In this document: positions 8,848-17,756 of the stretch, piece after piece
Layout: every line of letters starts with the position of its first letter
Position numbering within the stretch: position 1 is the first letter of the stretch
Assembly (NCBI GenBank): GCA_004208945.1
Contig: SGPE01000030.1
Location: 496,001 to 560,000, forward strand
Direction: 5' to 3'
Length of the DNA: 64,000 nt
DNA from: Pseudoalteromonas sp. CO133X
Lineage (GTDB): Bacteria > Pseudomonadota > Gammaproteobacteria > Enterobacterales > Alteromonadaceae
Translations under genes and position numbers: made by a program
The notes under the pieces: model-generated
Database searches by the model: none
What the model was told of the DNA's origin: nothing
The model's input: the letters and a program-made list of their open reading frames with translations, nothing else

Positions 8848-8974
8848 AACTAACAAAGCGTTTAAGGCAGATTCGCAACGCGTGGCATTTTTGGTTTGGG
8901 TTAAGTTTTGTGTTTACGGTGTCATGGTTTAGTGTAGGTGGTAGCGTTGCTCACTACTTAACGCGGCGTTATAT
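8848..8974 (+). other. attC recombination site, VCR-like
   Basis: Starts AACTAACAAAGCG directly after the LysE stop and ends TTAACGCGGCGTTATAT. It is about 125 bp, close to Vibrio VCR length, and shares the internal VCR-type segment CAACGCGTGGC and the right-end pattern TTAA-GCGGCGTTA. The left (CTAAC) and right (GTTAT) cores are inverse, as required for folding. Confidence 0.8.
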
Positions 8975-8990
8975 TTTTCTGGATTCTCGT

Positions 8991-9479
8991 ATGTTGCATC
9001 AAATTGAAAAGTGGATTGATCAGGTGAACATTGAGTACCAAGAACAAAGGATTTCTTGCTCTAAATTCTTTGGTGAATTCAAAGGTTTTTATTCTTTAGA
9101 GTTCCTTCAACAATCATATTTTGTGATTGTCGATACAATCCCCAAGCCTAACTTTCCTGAGTTACGTCATATGGGGTTGGGTGACTTTATAGATATGGAA
9201 GTGCACGGAATTACGTACAAAAACACTTATTATGTTTTCCCTCAGTTTGCATCGGATTTGCGCTTACATTTTCACGAACTTGTCCATGTTGCACAATGGA
9301 GGCATTTAGGTGCAATACCATTTATGGAACGCTACATAACTGAAATTCAAACTTCGGGATATTATGAAGCACCTTTAGAGAAAATGGCATACGCTTTTGA
9401 TGATCATTTTACGAAAGGTGGCAAGAAAATAGATGTCCCAAATTATGTAGCGAAAGAATTTAACAAGGCATTTAAATAA
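8991..9479 (+). CDS. Cassette-encoded HExxH putative metallopeptidase-like protein
   Basis: A 162-residue protein. The centre carries 'HFHELVHVAQWRHLG', an HExxH zinc-binding motif, followed by 'GYYEAPLEKMAY', where a third ligand Glu could sit. This pattern (HELVHVxQW ... Y ... P-x-E) is typical of short domains of the DUF4157/peptidase-like kind. I start at ATG 8991 because everything upstream in frame is attC sequence; no good ribosome-binding site is visible, which is common for cassettes translated by read-through. Catalytic activity is unproven and the cellular role is unknown. Confidence 0.6.
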   Translation: MLHQIEKWIDQVNIEYQEQRISCSKFFGEFKGFYSLEFLQQSYFVIVDTIPKPNFPELRHMGLGDFIDMEVHGITYKNTYYVFPQFASDLRLHFHELVHVAQWRHLGAIPFMERYITEIQTSGYYEAPLEKMAYAFDDHFTKGGKKIDVPNYVAKEFNKAFK

Positions 9480-9591
9480 AAAAATAGTGGGTTATGTTAC
9501 GCTTCGCAAAGCATTTTAACCCGTTATCTTTGTCTGCTGAATGCTATGTTATTACCGTCCACTCGTGGCACTCTAAAGACTGAGGTGATAA

Positions 9592-9840
9592 ATGGAAAAT
9601 TACTACTTAGAAATTGCGATTGGAATCGCCGCACTTTGCAATATAGTAGCAAGCATTGTGATATTGAGGTCAGACTCATTTGAAAAAGCTCAAAAGGTTG
9701 CACAGATTATTATCGTTTGGTTAATACCCTATGGCGCTTCTATTGGGATTATGATCTTTATAATTAGTGAAGATAAACCAAAGCTACCGCCCTCTGCACC
9801 AGACGGTGGTTCCGCAGATCGAATGAGTCAAATGGAGTAG
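9592..9840 (+). CDS. Small membrane protein, unknown
   Basis: An 82-residue protein with two hydrophobic helices (about residues 8-25 and 38-58) joined by a short basic loop, and a soluble Pro/Ser/Gly-rich tail. GAGGTGATAA gives a convincing ribosome-binding site. It sits in the cassette region; the flanking attC, if any, is too degenerate to call. No family recognised. Confidence 0.6.
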   Translation: MENYYLEIAIGIAALCNIVASIVILRSDSFEKAQKVAQIIIVWLIPYGASIGIMIFIISEDKPKLPPSAPDGGSADRMSQME

Positions 9841-9869
9841 ACGAAATGTCTCTTGTTGGCACAGTTCCC

Positions 9870-10226
9870 TCCTTAGGCCCTTGCCCCAAAGTGAGTTAAC
9901 GTAATTACTCTATCGATCACCTTTGAGCTATCAGATACAGTGATTCACCTAATGATACTGGCTCTACTCCATAATCTGATATTGCACTAACTTTTATGTT
10001 CGTGACGACATAAATAACAGTATTAATATACAGTTTTGTTATTGTGCTCCCATATTCAAGAAAATGAGCGACTAGCGCATTTTCTTTTTCTAAATACCTT
10101 TAGTGTCAATAAAAATATTATAGCTGGCAATGCATTACGTTATTTGTTAAAAATAGATTTATTAATACATGCGCGTAACATCGGCAGAAAGATGCGCGAC
10201 GAGCGCACTATAAAATTGTTAGGTGC
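9870..10226 (+). repeat. Leader repeat B, ending in an attI-like core
   Basis: A non-coding stretch related to repeat A at 7905-8212. Shared blocks: 'GAGTTAACGTAATTAC', 'CCATATTCAAGAAAATGAGC' with 'TAGCGCAT', and the end 'GCGCACTATAAAATTGTTAG'. It precedes the next cassette gene (10265) in the same way as repeat A precedes the LysE cassette. An 83-codon open frame running through it looks accidental. Confidence 0.4.
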
Positions 10227-10264
10227 TCCTTTAGAGCTGTGTGTACATTTAGAAAGGGAATACA

Positions 10265-10573
10265 ATGGTGAAAAAACAGTATACTGATAGGTTTGGGAGT
10301 AAGTACCGCTACAGCGCTAAATATCCAATTGGAACACCTCATGGAACTAACCTATATAACAAGTTTGTTAATTCTGAGTCGTGGGAGCAATTAGACGCTC
10401 AATCGCGGGTTATTGAGAAAAATGACAATAGAATGGATGTTTTCTTAGGTAATAATTATCGCTTTAGGAACATTCATACAGGTCATCTGGTCGATATAAA
10501 ATCTAGTCATTCAAATACTGGTAAAACTATAAGTTGGACGTTTGAATCTGAGGCTGATGAATTTGTATTCTGA
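10265..10573 (+). CDS. Hypothetical cassette protein
   Basis: A 102-residue polar protein with no signal peptide, no membrane segment and no family I recognise. It starts at ATG 10265 behind AAAGGGAATACA, about 40 bases after a core-like GTTAGG, and ends just before a strong attC site, so it is a complete integron cassette. Tyr and Asn are frequent; the middle 'NNYRFRNIHTGHLVDI' looks like a beta-rich module. Confidence 0.65.
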   Translation: MVKKQYTDRFGSKYRYSAKYPIGTPHGTNLYNKFVNSESWEQLDAQSRVIEKNDNRMDVFLGNNYRFRNIHTGHLVDIKSSHSNTGKTISWTFESEADEFVF

Positions 10574-10575
10574 GC

Positions 10576-10676
10576 ACCTAACAAACGCTTCAACAAAGGA
10601 CGCAAAAAGCTTGGCTTGTGTCACTTCGTTCCTAATTTTAGCCAAGCTTTTTGCGCCTGTTAAGCGGGCGTTACTG
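10576..10676 (+). other. attC recombination site
   Basis: Begins CCTAACAAACGCTTCAA and ends GTTAAGCGGGCGTTACTG, both textbook attC ends. Inside, GCAAAAAGCTTGGCT pairs with AGCCAAGCTTTTTGC to give a long stem around a loop of about 23 bases. It is about 100 bp and marks the right end of the cassette block; the chromosomal gene ppiC follows. Confidence 0.9.
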
Positions 10677-10734
10677 AATTAATACTCTAACGTGTTTATG
10701 TCCAAAAATGAGTTAAAATCTAAGGCTTTAAACT

Positions 10735-11013
10735 TTACGTTCTATACAGCACTTTAATTACATGCCAACCAAAGCGCGTTTTCACTAAATGTGGCTCTAA
10801 GATTTCGCCGCTGAATGCTACTTTGTCAAACTGTGGCACCATTTGACCACGTCTGAATTCACCTAAGTCGCCACCTTTTTTACCTGACGGACAGGTTGAA
10901 TGTTTTTTAGCTAAAGTCTGAAACTTCGCACCTTTTTTAAGTTGCTTGATGATGTCTTCAGCTTGTTCTTTGTGCTTAACAAGAATGTGCAGTGCGTGCG
11001 CTGTATTTGCCAT
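10735..11013 (-). CDS. ppiC: Parvulin-type peptidyl-prolyl cis-trans isomerase
   Basis: A 92-residue single-domain parvulin, the same length as E. coli PpiC. Family segments: 'ALHILVKHKEQAEDI', 'LAKKHSTCPSGKKGGDLGEF', 'MVPQFDKVAFS' and 'TRFGWHVIKV'. It catalyses cis-trans isomerisation of peptidyl-proline bonds in the cytoplasm; no signal peptide is present. It is the first clearly chromosomal gene after the cassette array and faces it. Confidence 0.93.
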   Translation of the reverse strand: MANTAHALHILVKHKEQAEDIIKQLKKGAKFQTLAKKHSTCPSGKKGGDLGEFRRGQMVPQFDKVAFSGEILEPHLVKTRFGWHVIKVLYRT

Positions 11014-11076
11014 GGAAAATCTCGAAAATTAAAACGCGCGTATTTTATCACGGCTAAGCTCGCACAGCCACAAAGC

Positions 11077-11709
11077 CTATTTGCTTTTGTCTGGAGCTTG
11101 TAAAAAACCTTTCACTAAACAAAATTGCGCTAAATAATAACTACACATAATTGCGATATCAGCGTAAGCAAAGGGCATATAAAAACGATTCAAAGCCAGT
11201 ATTGAGTCAGATATAACAAAAACCGCCCCACCTAATACTAAGAAGCCGTTCGATTTATCTGTCATCCAAGTAAGGCTTGCCATTATCATCAAAACAATCG
11301 TATAGAAAATCACAGGGATAAGCATTTCATTTAAAGTGGGATACAATAAGCAAAATACCCCTATCGCTAAAAATAAATAAAGCAGCAACACATCAATGCG
11401 GTACTTTTTAACGGGTAGCATTGTGATGATGTAAAATAAGTGACTAACAAAGAATGCAGCTAAACCGCCTATAAAAAGCTGTCCTGTATCAAGGGCTAGC
11501 AGTACATCCCCTAATGCGGAAAAGCTAAGAGCTAATAATAAAGTAATAACAGTACGGTTTTGTATTTGCGCTCGATATTTAACTACCATCACAATTAAGA
11601 AGAGTATTGGCGTTGCTTTTAATAGCGCAGTAACACCTTGTGGAAGCGCAGGTTGTAACATCAATAGAGCGATGTAAAACGTTGCTAAGAGTAAATAGAG
11701 AATGTTCAT
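11077..11709 (-). CDS. Lysoplasmalogenase family (YhhN-like) membrane protein
   Basis: A 210-residue polytopic protein with about eight hydrophobic helices, of the YhhN/TMEM86 family. The conserved acidic positions 'SALGDVLLAL' and 'AVFVISDSILALNRF' are present; family members hydrolyse the vinyl-ether bond of lysoplasmalogens. I start at ATG 11709 (MNILYLLLATF); a TTG 14 codons earlier has no better signal. It is the last gene of the possible efflux operon to its right, about 60 bases after the DCC gene, so cotranscription is possible but uncertain. Confidence 0.8.
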   Translation of the reverse strand: MNILYLLLATFYIALLMLQPALPQGVTALLKATPILFLIVMVVKYRAQIQNRTVITLLLALSFSALGDVLLALDTGQLFIGGLAAFFVSHLFYIITMLPVKKYRIDVLLLYLFLAIGVFCLLYPTLNEMLIPVIFYTIVLMIMASLTWMTDKSNGFLVLGGAVFVISDSILALNRFYMPFAYADIAIMCSYYLAQFCLVKGFLQAPDKSK

Positions 11710-11767
11710 TTTTTTGTTATTGTTGTTCGTTCCCAATAACGACAATAGCAAGCTTTAAATAAAAAGT

Positions 11768-12166
11768 TTATAGAAAATGCTGTTTTTGTTTTTCTGTCAG
11801 CAACCTGCACTGTGCTTGTTTTCCAAAAAATCGGTATCGGTTACGACCAACCCAATCATAAAAACGATCACGCAAGCCTTTTGGGATTAGATAAAACACT
11901 TTAGCAAGGGAAAATGGAAAACCTAATTTAGTGGCAATAAATAACACAGCATCACTTTGTTTATATAGCTGGTTTTTATCAATCACTAACATTGAGGAAA
12001 GTGGATCGTCAACTTGATGCGCCTTTAATAAACGTTCACCCTTATAACTTTGCATGGGGCATAACTTAAAGGTTATTTGCTTATCAAAGCGAAGAATAAA
12101 GCGCACACAAAAATGGCACAGGTTGCACTGACCATCAAACAAGATAATTGGGCTGCTCGTTTGCAA
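11768..12166 (-). CDS. DCC family thiol-disulfide oxidoreductase-like protein (DUF393)
   Basis: A 132-residue protein of the DCC family, named after its N-terminal D-x-x-C-x-x-C motif, seen here as 'LFDGQCNLCHFCVRF'. Conserved 'YLIPKGLRDRFYDWVGRNRYRFFG' follows, as in other members. The start has to be TTG at 12166: the conserved core begins nine residues later and no ATG is available. It lies two bases after the stop of the quinone oxidoreductase gene, which suggests translational coupling. A redox role is inferred from the cysteine motif; the substrate is unknown. Confidence 0.82.
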   Translation of the reverse strand: MQTSSPIILFDGQCNLCHFCVRFILRFDKQITFKLCPMQSYKGERLLKAHQVDDPLSSMLVIDKNQLYKQSDAVLFIATKLGFPFSLAKVFYLIPKGLRDRFYDWVGRNRYRFFGKQAQCRLLTEKQKQHFL

Positions 12167-12168
12167 AC

Positions 12169-13191
12169 TTAACCACTGACTTGTACAACTTGTTTGCCCG
12201 TTAAGCCACCAGCAAGTTGTTTATTTAATGCAGCTGAAACAGCTTCAGCGGTAAAATCTACAGCATGAATTTGCGGCAATTTGATCTCGCCTCTGGCTGC
12301 ATTATCAAGTAATAAATTACCCATAAAACTTAGCCTTTGCTGAGCACATAAGCTATTTGCAAGCCACGCACCACCTAACGATACAATGCCAATGTTAGGT
12401 GCACGCCTAAACATGAGCTCTTGTTCAAATTTAGGTAGTTCATTTAAACACGCAATGTGGCCACAAAAACGCATTAACTCAACGTTACGAATGGTGGTAT
12501 CGCCACCAATACAGTCAAGCACGGCATCAAAACCTTGGGGGCCAAGCTCACGACGAATTTTATCTTCAAGTTTAGGGTCTTTGTAATCAAACACCACATC
12601 AGCACCTAATTGCTTAAGTAACTTATGATTGTGTTTGCTGGCAGTGGTAAACACTGTTGCCCCACGTTGCTTAGCAAATTGAATAGCAAACTGACCTACA
12701 CCACCTGCGCCTGCATCAATAAACAGTGAATCCCCTTCGCTTAGCTGCAATTTATCAAGGGCTATTAATGCCGTCATACCTGAACAAGGTAAGGTTGCAG
12801 CATCGCACGGTGAGACGTTATCTGGCACAACCGACACTGCATAGTTTGGCACTGTTGTGTATTCAGATAATACACCTTGGTCGCCAAGGCTAGCGTGCCA
12901 CACAACACGTGCGCCTACGCCAGGAAACACACCTTTATTGGCATGAATCACAACACCCACAGCATCATGACCAAGTATATGGGGATAACTCCACTTGCAA
13001 AACCCCTGCTTTGCAAAGTTGGCATCCCCATGGTTTAAGCCCACATATTCAACTTTGATCAAAAGCTCGTTGCCTTCAGGGCAAGGGACTGGCACAGATA
13101 ACTCCGATAACGCAATAGCGTCATTAGGCTCAAGCAGTGCTAGTGCGCGCATTGTTGAAGGAAGATCAGTGTTTTGTTGAATATGTGACAT
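12169..13191 (-). CDS. Zinc-independent MDR-type quinone oxidoreductase
   Basis: A 340-residue medium-chain dehydrogenase/reductase. The N-terminal GroES-like domain holds 'YVGLNHGDANFAKQGF' and 'PHILGHDAVGVV'; the nucleotide-binding motif is 'DAGAGGVGQFAIQFAKQ'. The structural-zinc cysteine cluster is absent, which points to quinone oxidoreductase/alkenal reductase-like members. It is 13 bases downstream of the outer-membrane factor gene and looks like part of the same operon. P. aeruginosa places the quinone oxidoreductase gene mexS beside mexEF-oprN, so a role in detoxifying electrophiles handled by the pump is an attractive inference. Confidence 0.82.
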   Translation of the reverse strand: MSHIQQNTDLPSTMRALALLEPNDAIALSELSVPVPCPEGNELLIKVEYVGLNHGDANFAKQGFCKWSYPHILGHDAVGVVIHANKGVFPGVGARVVWHASLGDQGVLSEYTTVPNYAVSVVPDNVSPCDAATLPCSGMTALIALDKLQLSEGDSLFIDAGAGGVGQFAIQFAKQRGATVFTTASKHNHKLLKQLGADVVFDYKDPKLEDKIRRELGPQGFDAVLDCIGGDTTIRNVELMRFCGHIACLNELPKFEQELMFRRAPNIGIVSLGGAWLANSLCAQQRLSFMGNLLLDNAARGEIKLPQIHAVDFTAEAVSAALNKQLAGGLTGKQVVQVSG

Positions 13192-13204
13192 TTAATACTC
13201 TGGG

Positions 13205-14611
13205 TTAAAGGTTGTTTAGTTCAAAGCTCCAGCGACCATTAAACGCTTGATAAGCGCTCACTTTGGCCTGTAATGAAGCAATTGTTGAATCAACAGCATT
13301 TTCTTGCGCTATTAAAACATCCTGTCGAGCATCTAACAACTCTAAGTAAGGAATTTGCCCTTCTTCGTACATTGCTTGTGCTTGACCAAATGCTTTATTC
13401 GCATAATTAAAACGCTCGTCAGCGAAGTTTAACTGCTCACTTTGTTTGACTAACCTTTGCAGCGTAAGTTCACTGTCGCTTATCGCTTTTAACACTTTAC
13501 TTTGGTAATCACTATAAGCCGCTTCACTTAAAAATTGCTGCGCATCACGTTGAGCTAATAATGCAGGATAACTCAGCAATGACCATTCAACTTTTGGCGT
13601 CACTTGCCATTGCTGTACGGTATCTTCTAAACCATTGCTAGTTAAACTCACTACGCCTGCAAACCCTGCCAGACTAATATCGGGCAGTAACGCTTTAGAA
13701 GCTGCAACACTCAGTGAATAAGCCTGACTAAACTGATACAAGGCACTGGTGATATCGGGTCTCAGTGCCATTGCTTCACTGGCTTTATTAAACGACACGC
13801 TAAATTCGTGGCTTAATAACTCAGGCTCTTCTATCAATGATATGTCACTTGCCAGTCGCCCTGTTAGCACCGCAAGGGTTGCCAAATCGCGATATTGCAA
13901 GTAACTAAGCTCAGGAATAAGCGCTTGTTGCTGCTTTAACTGAGCAAGGGTACGGTTAAGATCAAGCTCATTCGCAACACCCTCCTCTACTCGCGCTTTG
14001 AGCACATCAATACTTTGCTCGAGTGCTTCGATTTGCATCTCAATAATCGCTTGCTTTTGCACATTACCTTGATAGCTCACATAGCCTTGCACTACGGCAG
14101 AAACCACTTCAACCTGTAATGCTCTGAGCTGCTCAGCTTGGTTGAGTGCTCCCGCATTAGCAGCATCGACTAACGCTGTAATACGGCCAAACAAATCAAG
14201 CTGCCAGTTTACGTTAACACCTGCGTTTGATTGGCGCGTAATAGCGCCATCTAAACTGCTTCGCTCTGCGCCTACGCTTAGGCTGCCCTGCGGATAATAA
14301 TCCGCACGGGCTGCACCTAAACGGGCAATGGCTGCATCCAGTTGAAGTTGACTGGTTTTTAAATCGTGATTCATTGCTAATGCATCAGTCACTAAATTGT
14401 TTAACTGCGCTGAATCTAAACGGCGCCACCAGTTATTTTCGCTCGCACCTTGGTTTTGTTCACCAATTTGTGTATCGCTAACAAATTGTGTCAGGCTCAC
14501 TTGCTGCTCTTGCATATCGACGCTTTGTGCGCAGCCTGCCAGTGCTCCGGCTAATAGCATCGCGCTGACTAGTTTACCGTGTTTAAAGATTGCATGAAGA
14601 GGCTTATGCAT
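13205..14611 (-). CDS. TolC-family outer-membrane efflux lipoprotein (OprM/OprN-like)
   Basis: A 468-residue outer-membrane factor with a lipoprotein signal (lipobox LAGC, Cys about residue 27) and the two alpha-helical repeats typical of the OprM/NodT branch ('DAAIARLGAARADYYPQGSL', 'ALRPDITSALYQFSQAYSL'). It forms the exit channel of the tripartite pump. The start codon overlaps the end of the RND gene by 8 bases, so expression is coupled. This is the third gene of the adaptor-pump-channel set. Confidence 0.92.
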   Translation of the reverse strand: MHKPLHAIFKHGKLVSAMLLAGALAGCAQSVDMQEQQVSLTQFVSDTQIGEQNQGASENNWWRRLDSAQLNNLVTDALAMNHDLKTSQLQLDAAIARLGAARADYYPQGSLSVGAERSSLDGAITRQSNAGVNVNWQLDLFGRITALVDAANAGALNQAEQLRALQVEVVSAVVQGYVSYQGNVQKQAIIEMQIEALEQSIDVLKARVEEGVANELDLNRTLAQLKQQQALIPELSYLQYRDLATLAVLTGRLASDISLIEEPELLSHEFSVSFNKASEAMALRPDITSALYQFSQAYSLSVAASKALLPDISLAGFAGVVSLTSNGLEDTVQQWQVTPKVEWSLLSYPALLAQRDAQQFLSEAAYSDYQSKVLKAISDSELTLQRLVKQSEQLNFADERFNYANKAFGQAQAMYEEGQIPYLELLDARQDVLIAQENAVDSTIASLQAKVSAYQAFNGRWSFELNNL

Positions 14612-17600
14612 CGTGTTGCTCCTTCTGCGATTTTTTAGTGACTAACATATAAAATACCGGGGTGAACAATAAGCCGAACACAGTTACACCAATCATGCCT
14701 GAGAACACTGCGTTACCCATAGCATGACGCATCTCAGCACCAGCACCTGTTGCTAAAACAAGGGGTACAACACCTGCCGTAAAGGCTATTGACGTCATTA
14801 AAATTGGGCGAAGTCGTAAGCGACACGCTTTAATTATGGCTTCAAAGTGAGACATTCCCGTTTTATGCTGATCTCGTGCAAACTCAACCATCAAGATGGC
14901 GTTTTTACTTGCTAGCGCAACCAGTACAATTAATGCAATTTGCGTAAAAATATTGTTGTCATCACCGACAAACCACACACCTAACAAAGCCGAGAAAATC
15001 GTCATAGGCACAATCAGAATAATAGCAAGTGGTAATCTTAAGCTCTCGTATTGCGCAGCGAGCACCATAAACACAAGCAATACTACCAGTGGGAAAACAT
15101 ACACCATGGTATTACCCGCTAATATTTGCTGATACGTTACTTCTGTCCACTCAAACTCAATACCATTTGGTAATGTCTCTGCAAGGATTGCTTCTATCGC
15201 ATGTTGCGCTTGGTCAGAGCTATAACCTGGTGCTGGGCTACCATTTAATTCAGCTGTAGGATAACCGTTATAGTGCATTACACGATCTGGACCTGTTGTT
15301 GGTGTGACCGTTAATACAGAACCAAGAGGCACCATCTCACCCATGCGGTTACGCACTTTAAGATTCAAAATTTGCTCTGGATCTTGGCGATAATCAGCAT
15401 CAGCTTGTGCATTAACCTGATAAGTACGACCAAACAAGTTAAAGTCATTTACGTACATAGAACCTAAGTACACTTGTAAGGCATTGAATACTTCATCAAG
15501 TGGTATACCTTGAATAAGCGCTTGCTCACGGTCGATATCGATATCCATTTGTGGCACTTGAATTCTAAAGCTTGAGTAAAGCCCCATTAATGCAGGGTCT
15601 TGCTGCGCTTTATTAATGGTTGCTTGTAAGCTGTTAAAGAGTGCTTCAAAACCTTTGTTTGCACGGTCTTCAATTTGCAGTTTAAAGCCACCTGTTGTAC
15701 CTAAACCTTGAATTGGCGGTGGCGGAAATACCGCAACAAATGCTTCATCAATACTGGCAAACTTTTGGTTTAACTGCGCCGCAATCGCCATTGCTGACAT
15801 ACTCGGGTCTTGACGCTCTTCAAAAGGGGCAAGCGGAGTAAATACAATGCCGCTATTAGGACTATTAGTGAAACCATTCACCGATAAACCAGGGAACGAT
15901 ACTGTGTTTGCAACACCCGGTACTTGCAATGCAATTTTTTCCATTTCTTGCACGACTTCTTGGGTTCTGTCTAAGCTTGCCGCATCAGGCAACTGTGCAA
16001 CAGCCACTAAATATTGCTTATCTTGCTGTGGAATAAAACCACCTGGTACCGCATCAAATAATTTAACTGTGCCACCGACAAGCGCAACATAGGCAACTAA
16101 TACAATCACACTCATACGAATCAGTTTTTGCACCAGCTTTTCGTAGCCATTGGCGCCTTTATCAAACAAGCGGTTAAAAGGTTTAAACAGCCAATTACCG
16201 AATACACGATTTAATAACTTCGTTAAACGGTCTGGTTTTGCATCATGACCTTTTAATAATAACGCCGATAACGCAGGCGATAATGTTAACGAGTTAAATG
16301 CTGAGATAACCGTTGAAATTGTAATAGTTAACGCAAATTGCTTATAAAACTGACCAGATAAACCTGTAATGAAAGCAGTAGGAATAAATACCGCACACAG
16401 TACGAGTGCAATGGCGATAATTGGTCCTGTTACTTCTGTCATCGCAACACGAGTGGCTTCTAGTGGTGATAAGCCTTGCTCGATATTACGCTCAACGTTT
16501 TCAACTACAACAATGGCATCATCAACAACAATACCAATGGCAAGAACCAAGCCGAATAACGATAAGGTATTAATCGATACACCTAACCATTGCATAACCG
16601 CAAACGTACCAATCAAAGACACCGGTACTGCAATCAGTGGGATTACCGATGCACGCCATGTCTGTAGGAACACCACGACAACGATTACCACGAGCGCGAT
16701 TGCTTCTAGTAGCGTTTTAATAACAGCATCGATTGAGCCGCGTACGAAAATAGTTGGGTCATAAACAATGTCGTATTCAACACCTGCCGGAAAGTCTTTT
16801 GATAATACTTTCATGGTTTCACGTACTTGATCAGAAAGCTCAATCGCATTTGACCCCGGACGTTGGAATACCGGCATAGCAAGGGCTGGTTGACCATCTA
16901 ACATCGCTCTTAAAGCATAGGTGTCTTGACCTAATTCAAGGCGTGCAACATCACTTAGGCGTGTAAGCTGACCTTGCTCACCCACTTTGATGATCACATT
17001 TTCAAATTCTTCTTGAGAGTTTAAACGTCCTTTAACATTCATTAGAATTTGAAATTGATTACTTTTCGACGTAGGCTGCGCACCTAAACTACCCGCAGCA
17101 ACCTGTTGGTTTTGCGCGCGTAATGCATTTACTACATCCATCGCTGTTAAGTCACGTGCAGAAAGTGCATCTGGGTTAAGCCAAACACGCATTGAGTACT
17201 GACCACCACCAAACATACGAACATCACCCACCCCTGGAAGACGTGCAATTTGGTCTTTGATATACAAATCAGCATAGTTCGCTAAGTAAGTTGTATCATG
17301 CGTTTTTTCAGGCGAGTACAAATGCACCACCATGGTTAAATCTGGTGATGATTTTTCAGCTACAACACCTAAACGCTGAACTTCTTGTGGTAAGCGTGGT
17401 AGCGCACTGTTAACACGGTTTTGCACTTGAACTTGTGCACGGTCTAAATCAGTGCCTAATGCAAAGGTTACCGTCAACGTCATGCGGCCATCACTGGTTG
17501 CTTGCGAAAACATATACAACATGTTTTCAGTTCCATTGATTTCTTGCTCAAGCGGCGTTGCCACTGTTTCAGCTATCACCGTCGGGTTTGCACCTGGGTA

Positions 17601-17750
17601 ACTTGCCGTTACAACAACTGTTGGCGGCACCACTTCAGGGTACTCACTCACTGGCAATTGAAATAACGAGATTGCCCCTGCGATGAGAAAAATAAGCGAC
17701 AGCATCGCTGCAAAGATGGGTCGCTGGATAAAAAAGTGTGAAAATTTCAT
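14604..17750 (-). CDS. RND multidrug efflux transporter, HAE1 family (MexF-like)
   Basis: A 1048-residue inner-membrane RND pump of normal HAE1 length. It begins MKFSHFFIQRPIFAAMLSLI and carries the proton-relay Asp pair in 'LVLAIGIVVDDAIVVVENVE', the loop 'SGLSGQFYKQFALTI' and a C-terminal 'KNAILMVEFARDQHKTG'. Several blocks read closer to MexF than to AcrB or MexB (for example YDPTIFVR and TWRASVIPLIAVPVS). It exports drugs or toxic metabolites using the proton gradient, together with the adaptor and channel on either side. No frame break seen. Confidence 0.94.
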   Translation of the reverse strand: MKFSHFFIQRPIFAAMLSLIFLIAGAISLFQLPVSEYPEVVPPTVVVTASYPGANPTVIAETVATPLEQEINGTENMLYMFSQATSDGRMTLTVTFALGTDLDRAQVQVQNRVNSALPRLPQEVQRLGVVAEKSSPDLTMVVHLYSPEKTHDTTYLANYADLYIKDQIARLPGVGDVRMFGGGQYSMRVWLNPDALSARDLTAMDVVNALRAQNQQVAAGSLGAQPTSKSNQFQILMNVKGRLNSQEEFENVIIKVGEQGQLTRLSDVARLELGQDTYALRAMLDGQPALAMPVFQRPGSNAIELSDQVRETMKVLSKDFPAGVEYDIVYDPTIFVRGSIDAVIKTLLEAIALVVIVVVVFLQTWRASVIPLIAVPVSLIGTFAVMQWLGVSINTLSLFGLVLAIGIVVDDAIVVVENVERNIEQGLSPLEATRVAMTEVTGPIIAIALVLCAVFIPTAFITGLSGQFYKQFALTITISTVISAFNSLTLSPALSALLLKGHDAKPDRLTKLLNRVFGNWLFKPFNRLFDKGANGYEKLVQKLIRMSVIVLVAYVALVGGTVKLFDAVPGGFIPQQDKQYLVAVAQLPDAASLDRTQEVVQEMEKIALQVPGVANTVSFPGLSVNGFTNSPNSGIVFTPLAPFEERQDPSMSAMAIAAQLNQKFASIDEAFVAVFPPPPIQGLGTTGGFKLQIEDRANKGFEALFNSLQATINKAQQDPALMGLYSSFRIQVPQMDIDIDREQALIQGIPLDEVFNALQVYLGSMYVNDFNLFGRTYQVNAQADADYRQDPEQILNLKVRNRMGEMVPLGSVLTVTPTTGPDRVMHYNGYPTAELNGSPAPGYSSDQAQHAIEAILAETLPNGIEFEWTEVTYQQILAGNTMVYVFPLVVLLVFMVLAAQYESLRLPLAIILIVPMTIFSALLGVWFVGDDNNIFTQIALIVLVALASKNAILMVEFARDQHKTGMSHFEAIIKACRLRLRPILMTSIAFTAGVVPLVLATGAGAEMRHAMGNAVFSGMIGVTVFGLLFTPVFYMLVTKKSQKEQHDA

Positions 17751-17756
17751 TTTGCC

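Noticed and set aside
9480..9560. Short attC after the HExxH cassette gene (GGGTTA...TAACCC)
   Set aside because: There is a hairpin, but the arms do not match the usual attC ends and lie partly in the coding sequence.
10036..10287. 83-codon ORF in the second leader repeat
   Set aside because: It runs through the repeated leader and the attI-like core, is not shared with repeat A, and overlaps the next cassette gene start.
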